Assembly: GCF_000585335.1 (NCBI RefSeq)
Contig: NZ_KK073872.1
Location: forward strand, 3,215,283-3,279,282
Reading direction: 5' to 3'
From: Cloacibacillus evryensis DSM 19522
Lineage (GTDB): Bacteria > Synergistota > Synergistia > Synergistales > Synergistaceae
Length of the DNA: 64,000 nt
The position numbers and the translations under genes are program-made. Below, piece after piece: positions 27,989 to 35,868 of the stretch (positions are counted from its first letter, which is position 1; each line of letters begins with the position of its first letter). The notes under the pieces were generated by a model. It was given only the letters and a program-made list of their open reading frames with translations, did not search any database and had not been told where the DNA came from.

Positions 27989-28044
27989 TATGATATTTTT
28001 TTAACTATACAAAAAGCCTTTTGTATAGTTAAAAAAATATCATA
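27989..28044. promoter_or_regulatory. 26-bp perfect inverted repeat in the MFS/TetR divergent region
   Basis: The left arm (27989-28014) and right arm (28019-28044) are exact reverse complements of 26 bases around AGCC. Each arm contains a run of seven T or A and the core AACTATACAAAA. It lies 223 bases before the MFS start and 60 bases before the TetR start. Both genes point away from it, so a terminator role for either is not expected; an operator for the adjacent TetR is the simplest reading. The rest of the 337-base spacer has a short GC hairpin (27810-27831) and no gene. Confidence 0.7.
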
Positions 28045-28103
28045 GTTTGTGAGCCTTGTCAATAGTATGTTGAAATATGGCCGAAAGAGGTGAAAAAAAA
28101 CTT

Positions 28104-28760
28104 ATGGGATCAATACGGGCAGAGCGGGCGGACGAATTGAGAAAAGACATTCTGGACGTCGCGGAAAAAATGTTTCACGATTACGGATACGCGGGGGCGA
28201 CGTTTCAGAAGATAGCGGAAACGCTGGGCATCACAAAAGGCGCGATAACATATCATTTTAAAAACAAGCATCTGATAATGGCGGAACTGGTAGAGATTTT
28301 TTTCATCGGCATCCGCAACTTTATCGACGCACATCCCGAATATTACCGCAACGCTTACTGGCGGTACAGCGTGATGTACATCTACGCTTACCGCATCATA
28401 ATGTCAAAACGCAGCTTTCAGGAACTTTTTTATCAGGAAGACCAGATCGTGCTGTGGGATAACGTGCTGTCAAAAAAATTAAAATTCGTTTACGAAAATA
28501 TCGCGAGAGATTTCGGCAAGTCCTTTACGGAGGACGAATTGCTGGTAACCGCCGTAATGGACCTGGGAGCCAGAAGGAACATGTACCATCTTTACATGAA
28601 GATACCGGGGCTCGACAGCATAGATAAATTTTGCCGCAGCCACGTCTATATGATAGGATGCCTAAGCAGGCTGGATGAGGCGACGATCCGCGAGAACATA
28701 AAATACGCCTTCGAGTTCACCGACGCCTTTGAGCTGCCTCCTTTACCTCTCTTTTGGTGA
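28104..28760 (+). CDS. TetR-family regulator of the molybdenum-hydroxylase locus
   Basis: A 218-residue regulator with the TetR helix-turn-helix: DILDVAEKMFHDYGYAGATFQKIA then LGITKGAITYHFKNKHLI. The C-terminal part is rich in aromatic residues (YYRNAYWRYSVMYIYAYRI), suggesting a pocket for an aromatic or heterocyclic ligand. It is divergent from the MFS-hydroxylase genes and next to the 26-bp inverted repeat, so it probably senses the substrate or a product. The start at 28104 follows AGAGGTG; an ATG at 28077 has no ribosome site. A terminator follows at 28841. Confidence 0.88.
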   Translation: MGSIRAERADELRKDILDVAEKMFHDYGYAGATFQKIAETLGITKGAITYHFKNKHLIMAELVEIFFIGIRNFIDAHPEYYRNAYWRYSVMYIYAYRIIMSKRSFQELFYQEDQIVLWDNVLSKKLKFVYENIARDFGKSFTEDELLVTAVMDLGARRNMYHLYMKIPGLDSIDKFCRSHVYMIGCLSRLDEATIRENIKYAFEFTDAFELPPLPLFW

Positions 28761-28840
28761 CGGCACGCATATGCAGGGTCCGGTCCGCTATGCGGCCGAG
28801 CCCGTTTTCGCGCCTTTATTTCAATAATAGTCTTTTGTGG

Positions 28841-28866
28841 CGACGCTCCTTAGACAGCGTCGTTTT
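28841..28866 (+). terminator. Terminator after the TetR gene
   Basis: CGACGCT (28841-28847) pairs with AGCGTCG (28856-28862), followed by TTTT. The stem is only 7 bp with an 8-base loop. Confidence 0.6.
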
Positions 28867-28877
28867 CCCCGGCTTGC

Positions 28878-29360
28878 TTACACAAGCGTGCCGACCGGGA
28901 ATGCTTTGCGGAACAGGAAGCGGACAAGCGGCCCCGCGACGGCTAGCTGCAAAGGAAAGGCGACCATAAAGTTGAGCGGGATGCCGATCAGATAATTTTT
29001 CGGAATTTCCGCAAGGCCGCCGTGATTGCCGCTTGCAACGATTGCGCCGTACAGCGACATGCCAAGCACCATCAAAATGGTCCTACAAAACGGCATCGCT
29101 AAAAAATTTGCAGCTTTTCCAGAGCCCTCATGCGAAAGGACGGCTCCCGCCAACTTTCTTGCCAGCGGCGAGGCCGCGTACCAATTTAATACGAAGGCGA
29201 TCGAATAAGTCAGCGGGAACGTGAGCCATGAATTCATCAAAGGTTTTAGCCCGATTTCGCCCATTTCCCTAACCTGAGCGTAATATCCCATGCAAAAGGC
29301 CATAAAAGCGCACATCATCAGCGTGAAAATTAAACTTTCTTTTTTGTTTTGCGGCATCAT
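28878..29360 (-). CDS. Small integral membrane protein, DUF2798-like
   Basis: A 160-residue protein with four hydrophobic segments in two similar halves: ESLIFTLMMCAFMAFCMGYY, LTFPLTYSIAFVLNWYAA, then FCRTILMVLGMSLYGAIV and IPLNFMVAFPLQLAVAGPLVRFLF. The repeated pattern (membrane helix with M-x-F/Y, then a helix followed by P-L-A/V-R) is that of DUF2798 proteins, whose function is unknown. The start at 29360 has GGGAGAG upstream; the longer frame to 29576 is spurious. It lies 181 bases downstream of the MarR gene on the same strand and may be its target. Confidence 0.75.
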   Translation of the reverse strand: MMPQNKKESLIFTLMMCAFMAFCMGYYAQVREMGEIGLKPLMNSWLTFPLTYSIAFVLNWYAASPLARKLAGAVLSHEGSGKAANFLAMPFCRTILMVLGMSLYGAIVASGNHGGLAEIPKNYLIGIPLNFMVAFPLQLAVAGPLVRFLFRKAFPVGTLV

Positions 29361-29541
29361 TAGAATCTCTCCCAACTGTTTATTGCATTTGTGAAATTGC
29401 AAAGTTAATTTTTGCGCGGCACAGCGCGTCAGAGCATAGACGCGGCGGCCGTCCGCGCATCCGAAAACTTTGGACTGCATGAGAAGAGCGCGGAGCATTC
29501 GACGGCGGAGCGATAAAAGCGCGCAAAGCGTCCCCTCTGCG

Positions 29542-30063
29542 TTAATCCTCCTCTCTTGCCCCGGACTTCCACGCAAACAACAATTTCAGCAGTATTTTTT
29601 CCAACGATTCCTGTTCCTCTTTGCTTAAAGGCGAGAAAATCTCTCTGGCAAACTGTTGATTTTCTTTGTGGATCCTCTGCGCTTCGCTGCTTCCCTGCGC
29701 TGTTAAACAGACGTTGACATTGCGGGCGTTTTGTTTGCTGCATTCCCGCGTGATATCGCCGTGCGCTTCGATTTTAGCTAAAAGTTCGCTCAGCGAAGCC
29801 GAACGGATATACGTATAGTCCCGAAGCTGGCGCTGCGTCATGTCCCCGTAATGCAGCAGGATCGCAAGTATCCTGTTTTTACCTTGATTTTGGCCGTTGC
29901 GATAAGTAAACAGATGGCAGAGCTTATAGAACAGGGCGGTCAGTTTGCCTTCAAGACTCCCGTGCTGCAGCCGGTCCAGCTCGGCGTATTTTTCACCGCT
30001 CTCGCATTCCGGCCGCGAACCCGGACAACGTCGTTCACAAATAGGACAAAATCGCTCCATCAT
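29542..30063 (-). CDS. MarR-family regulator with an N-terminal cysteine-rich extension
   Basis: A 173-residue winged-helix regulator. The MarR core covers residues about 35-160: NGQNQGKNRILAILLHYG, TQRQLRDYTYIRSASLSELLAKIEAHG, ITRECSKQNARNVNVCLTAQG. The N-terminal 20 residues (MMERFCPICERRCPGSRPEC) hold four cysteines spaced like a small zinc or iron site and are not standard for MarR. Such proteins typically repress their own gene and a neighbouring transporter. Two matching 9-10-base palindromes flank its promoter. The likely partner is the small membrane protein downstream. Confidence 0.85.
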   Translation of the reverse strand: MMERFCPICERRCPGSRPECESGEKYAELDRLQHGSLEGKLTALFYKLCHLFTYRNGQNQGKNRILAILLHYGDMTQRQLRDYTYIRSASLSELLAKIEAHGDITRECSKQNARNVNVCLTAQGSSEAQRIHKENQQFAREIFSPLSKEEQESLEKILLKLLFAWKSGAREED

Positions 30064-30081
30064 TTTCCTCCCTTATAATGC

Positions 30082-30134
30082 TAGGTACCTAACTAATAAT
30101 ATTAAAGCCTTTTTGCTCGATGTCAAGGTACCTA
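30082..30134 (-). promoter_or_regulatory. MarR promoter flanked by paired AGGTACCTA sites
   Basis: On the minus strand TTGACA (30121-30126) and TAATAT (30099-30104), spacer 16, form a promoter. TAGGTACCTA lies at 30082-30091, just after the predicted start. A second AGGTACCTA at 30126-30134 touches the -35. Two matching palindromes framing one promoter strongly suggest an autorepressor pair for the adjacent MarR protein. Confidence 0.65.
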
Positions 30135-30372
30135 TCATTTTTTTGCCTTATCGAGTATCCCAAAGCGCCGCGGATGCAGTAAGGGTAAATATCGGCCGGG
30201 CGCTTCGAATATCTTCCCATGAGCCGCACGCCGGCCGACGGGGTTAGTTTTACAATTAACAGCAAAGGGCGAGTTCAACTGTAAAAGTAACTCCGAGTTT
30301 GTAGAAGTAAACTCGAGCGCAGCGTCAGCTTTCGCACGATACAACGGTAAAAGGATAACTATAAGAATACCA

Positions 30373-30422
30373 CCGGCAATCAATGAAGTGTGTCTTGTAA
30401 TTTTTTTGATTGCCGGCGGTTT
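30373..30422 (+). terminator. Terminator-like hairpin beside the IS30-type remnant
   Basis: CCGGCAATCAA (30373-30383) pairs with TTGATTGCCGG (30406-30416), followed shortly by TTTTT (30420-30424 region). No gene upstream on the plus strand needs it. The 300-odd bases around it (30135-30560) hold no gene I can support, only a short CGAGTTT/AAACTCG inverted repeat. Confidence 0.45.
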
Positions 30423-30563
30423 TTATAGGATTTTCTAAAGGATTTTTAAGGTACACCAACACTGACCTGCCGTAAGCACGATTTTTGTCTAAAAGTTATC
30501 GCGACAGGTTATGTTCGCTCTCTTAATGTCACGGTTTCACATCGGCAATTTCAGGCTATACTA

Positions 30564-31626
30564 TTACCGCTGTCTGTTACGTAGTAACGCCGGCGTTAGA
30601 AGAACGTCCTCCGGCGAAACAGGCGAAGCGCCCAGCAAGCGGAGAGTCTCCTCTCCATGAAGAAAGCTGAACACCTCATAAGAGAAGATCGGCCGTTCAG
30701 CTTTCTCCTTAATAATGGGTTGATGTTGTTCGACAGCAGCTGCATATCGGCCTGGTCAAGATCATCGACGCTTGTTCCCTTCGGAAGCACCTTGCGTATC
30801 TGCTCATGGTTGTTCTCTATGGATCACTTTTGGACGGTTCGCAGTAAAAGACACGGCACGGCCTGTCCGCGCCACTGCCAAGCTCCAACGCCGCAGGGTC
30901 GGTAAATTCGCTGCCGTTGTCCGTAAGGATGACGGGGAAAAGCTCAACATAGAGTTCGCGCCCAAGGCGTCGGTATAAATCATTGAATATGCTGGAGGCA
31001 GACTTTGCAGTATTGGCATCGCGCAGATAGACCAGCATCAGCAGAGAATCCAGGAAATGGATCGTGAGCATTACCTTTCCTCCGACCCTGCCGTCCACGG
31101 AGTCGATCTCAACTATAGGAGTATCCGGGTGCGCCGCCATAAACGCATTGAAATCGCTGTACTCGCGTCCTTCTCTGCACTTGGGATCAACCTTGAAGTT
31201 CTGCTTTGACTGACGCGGCAGACGCCTGCGGACTTTGCGCGGAAGGTCCAGGTTTATCGCGTCAAACTTATTTCCGTCAATATAATTGTATATAGTCTTC
31301 TCCGAACACATCAGCGAATCCTTTTCAGACTGCCAGATATGATAGACCGACTGTCCCCGTTTTATGCGCGGGGAGATGATGTCGTTCAGTCGTTTCAGCT
31401 CCTCGTTGGAAGCCGTTATGCACTGTCTTGACTTCGACAGCACTGCTGCAGCCTCTTTCTCAGCGGGCAATGGCTCGTAATCCGCTTCAACACAACTCAC
31501 AACATCTTCATCGAGGGGGTTGACAATCACTCCGTTTGTATCTAAAATCTCACGCATTGAAAGACAACCAGCTTGAAACATCAGGAAGGAGGCAATGGGA
31601 CATGACGAATAAGACAACAAGAACAT
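30564..31626 (-). pseudogene. IS30-family transposase, broken by frameshifts
   Basis: Most of an IS30-type DDE transposase is visible: IISPRIKRGQSVYHI, SEKTIYNYIDGNKF, EIDSVDGRVGGKVMLTIHF (first Asp) and LTDNGSEF (second Asp). A stop at 30817 interrupts after CEPSKSDP. The protein then resumes in another frame with ENNHEQIRKVLPKG (catalytic Glu) and on to NGRSS, shifts again near 30680-30690, and continues YEVFSFLHGEETLRLLG to the final stop at 30564. The first break fits a deletion of about 14 bases where the family has SDPYQKGS. The N-terminal helix-turn-helix is also disturbed beyond 31500. The element cannot move by itself. Confidence 0.85.
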
Positions 31627-31750
31627 CGGCTGACAGTCGTGTCACACGGTTCTCCTTTACCGGCGCGGGTCCTCTTCACGGGATCTGCGCGAAGACTGCA
31701 TGATTCATAGATAGCACCGTTTGAATCCACGCACCGCGTATATGTCGTTG

Positions 31751-31786
31751 AAGCAGGGTCCGCACTTTGCGAGCCCTGCTTTTTTG
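31751..31786 (+). terminator. Terminator or attenuator in the paaK leader
   Basis: AAGCAGGG (31751-31758) and CCCTGCTT (31774-31781), with inner CGCA/TGCG pairs, form a hairpin followed by TTTTTT. It lies about 65 bases before the paaK-like start. A GCACCGCG just upstream (31730 region) recalls the core of a T-box antiterminator, but the rest of a T-box is not present; the leader may be truncated by the transposase remnant. Confidence 0.6.
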
Positions 31787-31849
31787 CTGCCGTTTGGCGG
31801 CATGAATTATAAAAATATCTTGAAAGCACAGAGAAAGGAAATGAGAACA

Positions 31850-33157
31850 ATGGAGAAACAGAACTACTACCAGCCAGAAATCGAATGCGCCTCACGCGAA
31901 CAGATCAAAGAATGGCAAAGCGAAGGACTTGTAAAGACAGTCAAGCACGCCTATGAGAACTCGCCCTACTACCGCAGAAAAATGGACGAACACGGAGTGA
32001 AGCCCGAGGACATCAAAAGTCTGGACGACCTCCACAAACTGCCATTCATCTGCAAAGACGACCTGCGCGAGGCCTACCCATACGGCCTGCTCTGCAAACC
32101 GCTCTCCGAGTGCGTGCGCATCCAGTCCACGAGCGGAACGACCGGCAAGCGCGTCATCGCCTTCTATACACAGCATGACATCGACGCCTGGGACGACTGC
32201 TGCGCGCGCGCGATCGCCGCGGTAGGCGGCACCAAGGACGACGTCGTGCACGTCTCTTACGGTTACGGCCTCTTCACCGGCGGCGCGGGGCTCAACGGCG
32301 GCTCGCACAAGCTCGGCTCCCTCACGCTACCGATGTCATCCGGCTCGACCGACCGCCAGATACAGTTCATGCAGGACCTCGGCTCGACGATCCTCTGCTG
32401 TACTCCCTCCTACGCCGCCTACCTCGGCGAGACGGTCGTAGAAAAGGGGCTCCAGGACACAATTAAACTCAAGGCAGGGATCTTCGGAGCCGAGGCCTGG
32501 AGCGAGGAGATGCGCCGCGACATCGAGGCGAAGCTCGGCATCAAGGCCTACGACATCTACGGCCTCACAGAGCTTGAGGGACCGGGCGTCAGCTACGAAT
32601 GCTGCGAACAGCACGGCATGCATATCTGCGAAGACCAGTTCATCGCCGAGATAATCAACCCCAACACCGGCGAAGTGCTGCCGGACGGAGAAAAGGGAGA
32701 GCTCGTCTTCACCTCCATAAACAAAGAGGCCTTCCCCATGATCCGCTACCGCACGCGCGACATCTGCGTGCTTTCGCACGAAAAATGCTCCTGCGGCCGC
32801 ACCCACGTCCGCATGGCAAAGCCGATGGGGCGCAGCGACGACATGCTCATCATCAAGGGCGTCAACGTATTCCCGTCACAGATAGAGACGGTGCTCATCG
32901 ACAACGGCTACTCGCCGAACTATCAGTTGATCGTAGACCGCGTCAACAACAGCGATACTCTTGACATCAACGTCGAGATGACGCAGGCGATGTTCAGCGA
33001 CACATTGGGCGAGATATCGGCGCAGGAAAAGACGCTCGTTGGCGCTTTGAAGGGCTTCCTAGGCATTTACGCTAAGGTACACCTCGTCGAACCGAAGAGC
33101 ATCCCGCGTAGCGAGGGCAAGGCGGTGCGCATCATCGACAAGCGCAAGCTCTACTAA
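31850..33157 (+). CDS. paaK: Phenylacetate-CoA ligase-like adenylate-forming enzyme
   Basis: A 435-residue AMP-forming ligase that activates an aryl acid to its CoA thioester. It shows the PaaK hallmarks: YENSPYYRRKMDEHG near the N-terminus, the P-loop IQSTSGTTGKRV, YGLTELEGPGVSYEC, and the C-terminal RSDDMLIIKGVNVFPSQIE. Length matches the family. I take ATG 31850, which has AGAAAGG at good spacing; the ATG at 31841 is too close. The adjacent tandem-ACT gene is a common partner of such ligases in amino-acid fermenters, where they act on aryl acids (phenylacetate, indoleacetate) made from aromatic amino acids. The exact substrate is inference. Confidence 0.88.
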   Translation: MEKQNYYQPEIECASREQIKEWQSEGLVKTVKHAYENSPYYRRKMDEHGVKPEDIKSLDDLHKLPFICKDDLREAYPYGLLCKPLSECVRIQSTSGTTGKRVIAFYTQHDIDAWDDCCARAIAAVGGTKDDVVHVSYGYGLFTGGAGLNGGSHKLGSLTLPMSSGSTDRQIQFMQDLGSTILCCTPSYAAYLGETVVEKGLQDTIKLKAGIFGAEAWSEEMRRDIEAKLGIKAYDIYGLTELEGPGVSYECCEQHGMHICEDQFIAEIINPNTGEVLPDGEKGELVFTSINKEAFPMIRYRTRDICVLSHEKCSCGRTHVRMAKPMGRSDDMLIIKGVNVFPSQIETVLIDNGYSPNYQLIVDRVNNSDTLDINVEMTQAMFSDTLGEISAQEKTLVGALKGFLGIYAKVHLVEPKSIPRSEGKAVRIIDKRKLY

Positions 33158-33240
33158 TCGGAACGCGTTAAATAAAAAATATTAAATTATCCATAGGGAT
33201 ATAAAGAAAAATTGATTATAATAGAAGGAGGAATAAGATT

Positions 33241-33696
33241 ATGAAGGGGGAAAAGACCATGACAGTCAAACAGATTTCCGTCTTTGTAGAAAATAAACCC
33301 GGGAAGCTTGCGGAGTTCGTGGAGCTCCTGCGCGCCAACGGCATCGACATGCGCGCGCTGTCGCTCGCGGAGGCCGCCGACTTCGGCGTGCTCCGCACGA
33401 TCGTCAGCGATCCGGACAAAGCGCAGAGGGTGCTCTCCGAGGCGGGCAGCATTTCGGCGGTGACGCCGGTGCTCGCCGTCGAGGTTTCCGACGAGCCGGG
33501 CGCGCTCTACCACATCCTTGAGATACTCAGAGAGGGAAACATCAACCTCGAATACACCTACGCCTTCACTACGCGCAGGAACCAGGGAGCCTACATGGTC
33601 TTCCGCGTCGCGGACAAGAACATCGAGAGAGCCGTGGCGCTCTTAGCCGAAAACGGCATCGGCATCGTCGCCCAGGAAGATATTTACGACCTGTAA
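33241..33696 (+). CDS. Tandem ACT-domain protein
   Basis: A 151-residue protein made of two ACT domains. The first begins KQISVFVENKPGKLAEFVELL (residues about 9-29) and the second VLAVEVSDEPGALYHILEIL (about 80-99). ACT domains bind amino acids; stand-alone tandem-ACT proteins commonly accompany PaaK-type ligases and indolepyruvate oxidoreductases. It probably senses an amino acid and regulates the neighbouring ligase, though no partner has been shown here. AAGGAGGA lies ten bases before the ATG at 33241; an internal ATG at 33259 is a weaker alternative. It is 83 bases downstream of paaK. Confidence 0.85.
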   Translation: MKGEKTMTVKQISVFVENKPGKLAEFVELLRANGIDMRALSLAEAADFGVLRTIVSDPDKAQRVLSEAGSISAVTPVLAVEVSDEPGALYHILEILREGNINLEYTYAFTTRRNQGAYMVFRVADKNIERAVALLAENGIGIVAQEDIYDL

Positions 33697-33716
33697 CGGC
33701 GCGTATTTCCATAAAG

Positions 33717-33749
33717 ATCATCGGCCCTCCGGTTCGGAGGGCCGATGAT
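33717..33749. terminator. Bidirectional terminator between convergent genes
   Basis: A 15-bp perfect stem: ATCATCGGCCCTCCG (33717-33731) and CGGAGGGCCGATGAT (33735-33749) with a GTT loop. T-rich sequence flanks both sides. It separates the ACT gene (plus) from the Synerg-CTERM gene (minus). Confidence 0.8.
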
Positions 33750-33772
33750 TTGTATAGCAACCGGTAAAAGAT

Positions 33773-35335
33773 TTACCTCTTTCTAAATAATACCGCCGCT
33801 CCGCCGAATGCCAGCAGCAGAAGCGGGAACGAGGCGGCGCTGCAGCCGGAAGAACCGCCGTCAACCTGTTTTTCGTAGGCGCCAGCATCGGCTTTCGGCC
33901 CCTGCGGACGGGATATGCCGCGCGCGTCGGACGCCGGAATCCAGGAGGTCCCGGCCGGTATGACCTCCAGAGCCGCGCTCTTATCGGCAAGAGCCACAGT
34001 TAAAACATTGCCGCCATTATCCTTCAGCGCCGGGGCACCGTCTTCATAGACAAGAACCTCGTTCGCAGCGGCATCTTTAACGTCCGAATCCGTGAGCGTA
34101 ATCGTAACGTCTTCCGATACGCCCGCTGGCTTCGCCAAATCAACTGTGCCAAGCACATTATACCCACCGCTGACAAAGTTGCCGTCGTAGCGTGCGACCC
34201 ACGGTCCCAACGCGGGATCAGGATCTTTATCGGCGTTGTCGGAATAGTGAACGCTTACGTCCTGAGCCGTTCCGTCTGCCAGTTTATTGCCAACGATGAC
34301 ACATCCCATAAAGTTTGCCGTCCCGACAGCCTTCATCGTATCATCGCTATGTGAGCCGTCATGCGCGTAGAGGCCGGCGCCCCCCATCGTTGCCACGTTG
34401 CCGGCCATTGTGCAGTTCACGATCGTCAGCTTGGAAAGTACATCAAGGATGAATCCTCCGCCGTATTTTGCCTTGTTGCCGATGATTGTACAGTTCGTCA
34501 GCTCCGCGTGGGCATTGTAAAAGAGAATCCCGCCGCCGTTGCCGACGCTGTTCGCGGAAACGTCGTTACTGGCGATGGTGCAGTTCTCAAAAACATTGAG
34601 CTTGTCATTCTCCGTGTTGACGTAGATCCCACCGCCGCGGCCGCCCTTATTGTTCATGACAAGGCAGTTGTACATTTTTACATTGCCGCCCCAGTCGCCG
34701 CCGCGGTTAGGCGCGGTATAGCCTGGGTCGACATAGATGCCGCCGCCGCGCGAGCCGCTTGAGTTGCCGGTTATCTTCGTGTTCGTCAGGACCGCGTTGC
34801 CCTTAAGGTATAGGCCGCCGGCTCGATCTTTACCGGTATTGTCGCTAATTTCGCAGTCCGTGAATGTCACTTTGGCTTTTGAGTCGATGAAGAGCGCCGC
34901 GCCGCCGTCGCGCGTGTGAGTGCCCTTTTCTGAGCCGCACTTTGTAACCTTGACATTCTCAAAACTTACGGTCAGAGACTGATCTATGTAGACGCCTCCC
35001 CCGCTTGCGGTAGAACCGCCCTTGGTGATCGTGACATTCTTGAAGGCAACATTTGTTCCCGTAACCTTAAAAACGCGAACGATGCCCATCGCGTCTATCG
35101 TGTATCCGTTGCCGTCAATAGTTATCGGCTTATCGACAGCGATTCCCTCTTCCGTGACATTGACGGCGTCTGCCGACACATCATAGGCATAATTCTCCGA
35201 CAGCACAAGCGCGCCGCCGCTGGCCGTTTCCGCTATCGCTTCTTTCAGTTCGCTGAAATTCCCCGCCTCCGCGCCGCCGGCAAACAAAAGGACGCAAGAC
35301 AACAGTACAAAAAACCTTTTGGTCATTCGTTTCAA
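33773..35335 (-). CDS. Secreted right-handed beta-helix protein with a Synerg-CTERM-like sorting tail
   Basis: A 520-residue exported protein. A signal peptide (FFVLLSCVLLFAGGAEA) is followed by a long run of beta-helix repeats rich in GGG(I/V)Y and N-C-T-I motifs, for example GGGVYIDQSLTV, GGGIYVDPGYTA, GGGIYVNTENDK, GGGILFYNAHAEL and FENCTIASND. These resemble right-handed parallel beta-helix adhesins or polymorphic outer-membrane repeats. The C-terminus SSGCSAASFPLLLLAFGG then AAVLFRKR has the small motif, membrane helix and basic end of the Synerg-CTERM sorting signal. The likely start is TTG at 35335, eight bases after AGGAGG; an ATG at 35326 is the alternative. Confidence 0.82.
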   Translation of the reverse strand: MKRMTKRFFVLLSCVLLFAGGAEAGNFSELKEAIAETASGGALVLSENYAYDVSADAVNVTEEGIAVDKPITIDGNGYTIDAMGIVRVFKVTGTNVAFKNVTITKGGSTASGGGVYIDQSLTVSFENVKVTKCGSEKGTHTRDGGAALFIDSKAKVTFTDCEISDNTGKDRAGGLYLKGNAVLTNTKITGNSSGSRGGGIYVDPGYTAPNRGGDWGGNVKMYNCLVMNNKGGRGGGIYVNTENDKLNVFENCTIASNDVSANSVGNGGGILFYNAHAELTNCTIIGNKAKYGGGFILDVLSKLTIVNCTMAGNVATMGGAGLYAHDGSHSDDTMKAVGTANFMGCVIVGNKLADGTAQDVSVHYSDNADKDPDPALGPWVARYDGNFVSGGYNVLGTVDLAKPAGVSEDVTITLTDSDVKDAAANEVLVYEDGAPALKDNGGNVLTVALADKSAALEVIPAGTSWIPASDARGISRPQGPKADAGAYEKQVDGGSSGCSAASFPLLLLAFGGAAVLFRKR

Positions 35336-35530
35336 AAATATCTCCTCCTATTTGATTTTATGCAACAGTGTTTCAATACTAATATAATTTATAGACCATT
35401 CGCTGTCTATTTTTAATCAGTAAAAATCTCTTATGCTCAATTTTAATTTCAAAATAAAGACATAAGGCTTGACATAAATCGAACTCTGCGCAAAAATAGC
35501 CAGTAATGCAATAATGGCAAATGCAATGAC

Positions 35531-35815
35531 TGGAAAGAAGTAGGTCTGCCGGATGTCCTACAGAGAGCCGCCGGACGGTGCGAGGCGGTGGACGGGCGAA
35601 CTGAAATACATTCCAAGAGCAGCACACCAAAAGGGATGGCACGTTTCCATCCGCGAGTAGGCTGTGACGGGTCCGCCCGTGACCGCGGACAGGGTATACT
35701 ACATTTTTTCGTACAGTACCCGACGAGGACGTATTTCGTGAGAATACGTCAAACTGAGGTGGTACCACGGGTGATCATTCCCCGTCCTCTGGATAACAGG
35801 AGGACGGGGATTTTA
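35531..35815 (+). promoter_or_regulatory. T-box riboswitch, apparent tyrosine specifier
   Basis: A T-box leader precedes the acyl-CoA synthetase. TGGAA (35531-35535) pairs with TTCCA (35611-35615) as the base of Stem I. AGAAGTAG supplies the 5' side of the specifier loop; AGAGAG (35562-35567) and GGTGCGA (35577-35583) fit the upper Stem I motifs. The 3' side reads GAAATACA, placing UAC (35607-35609, Tyr) before a purine as specifier. The T-box proper is TGAGGTGGTACCACGG (35755-35770). The terminator is TCCCCGTCCTC/GAGGACGGGGA (35779-35789, 35800-35810) plus TTTT. Uncharged tRNA should permit read-through. The region from 35336 to 35530 holds no gene. Confidence 0.85.
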
Positions 35816-35868
35816 TCTTTCCCTCCTCCGAGAAAAGCTGTGCAAAGTTTAAGGAGGAAGAAACAAAA

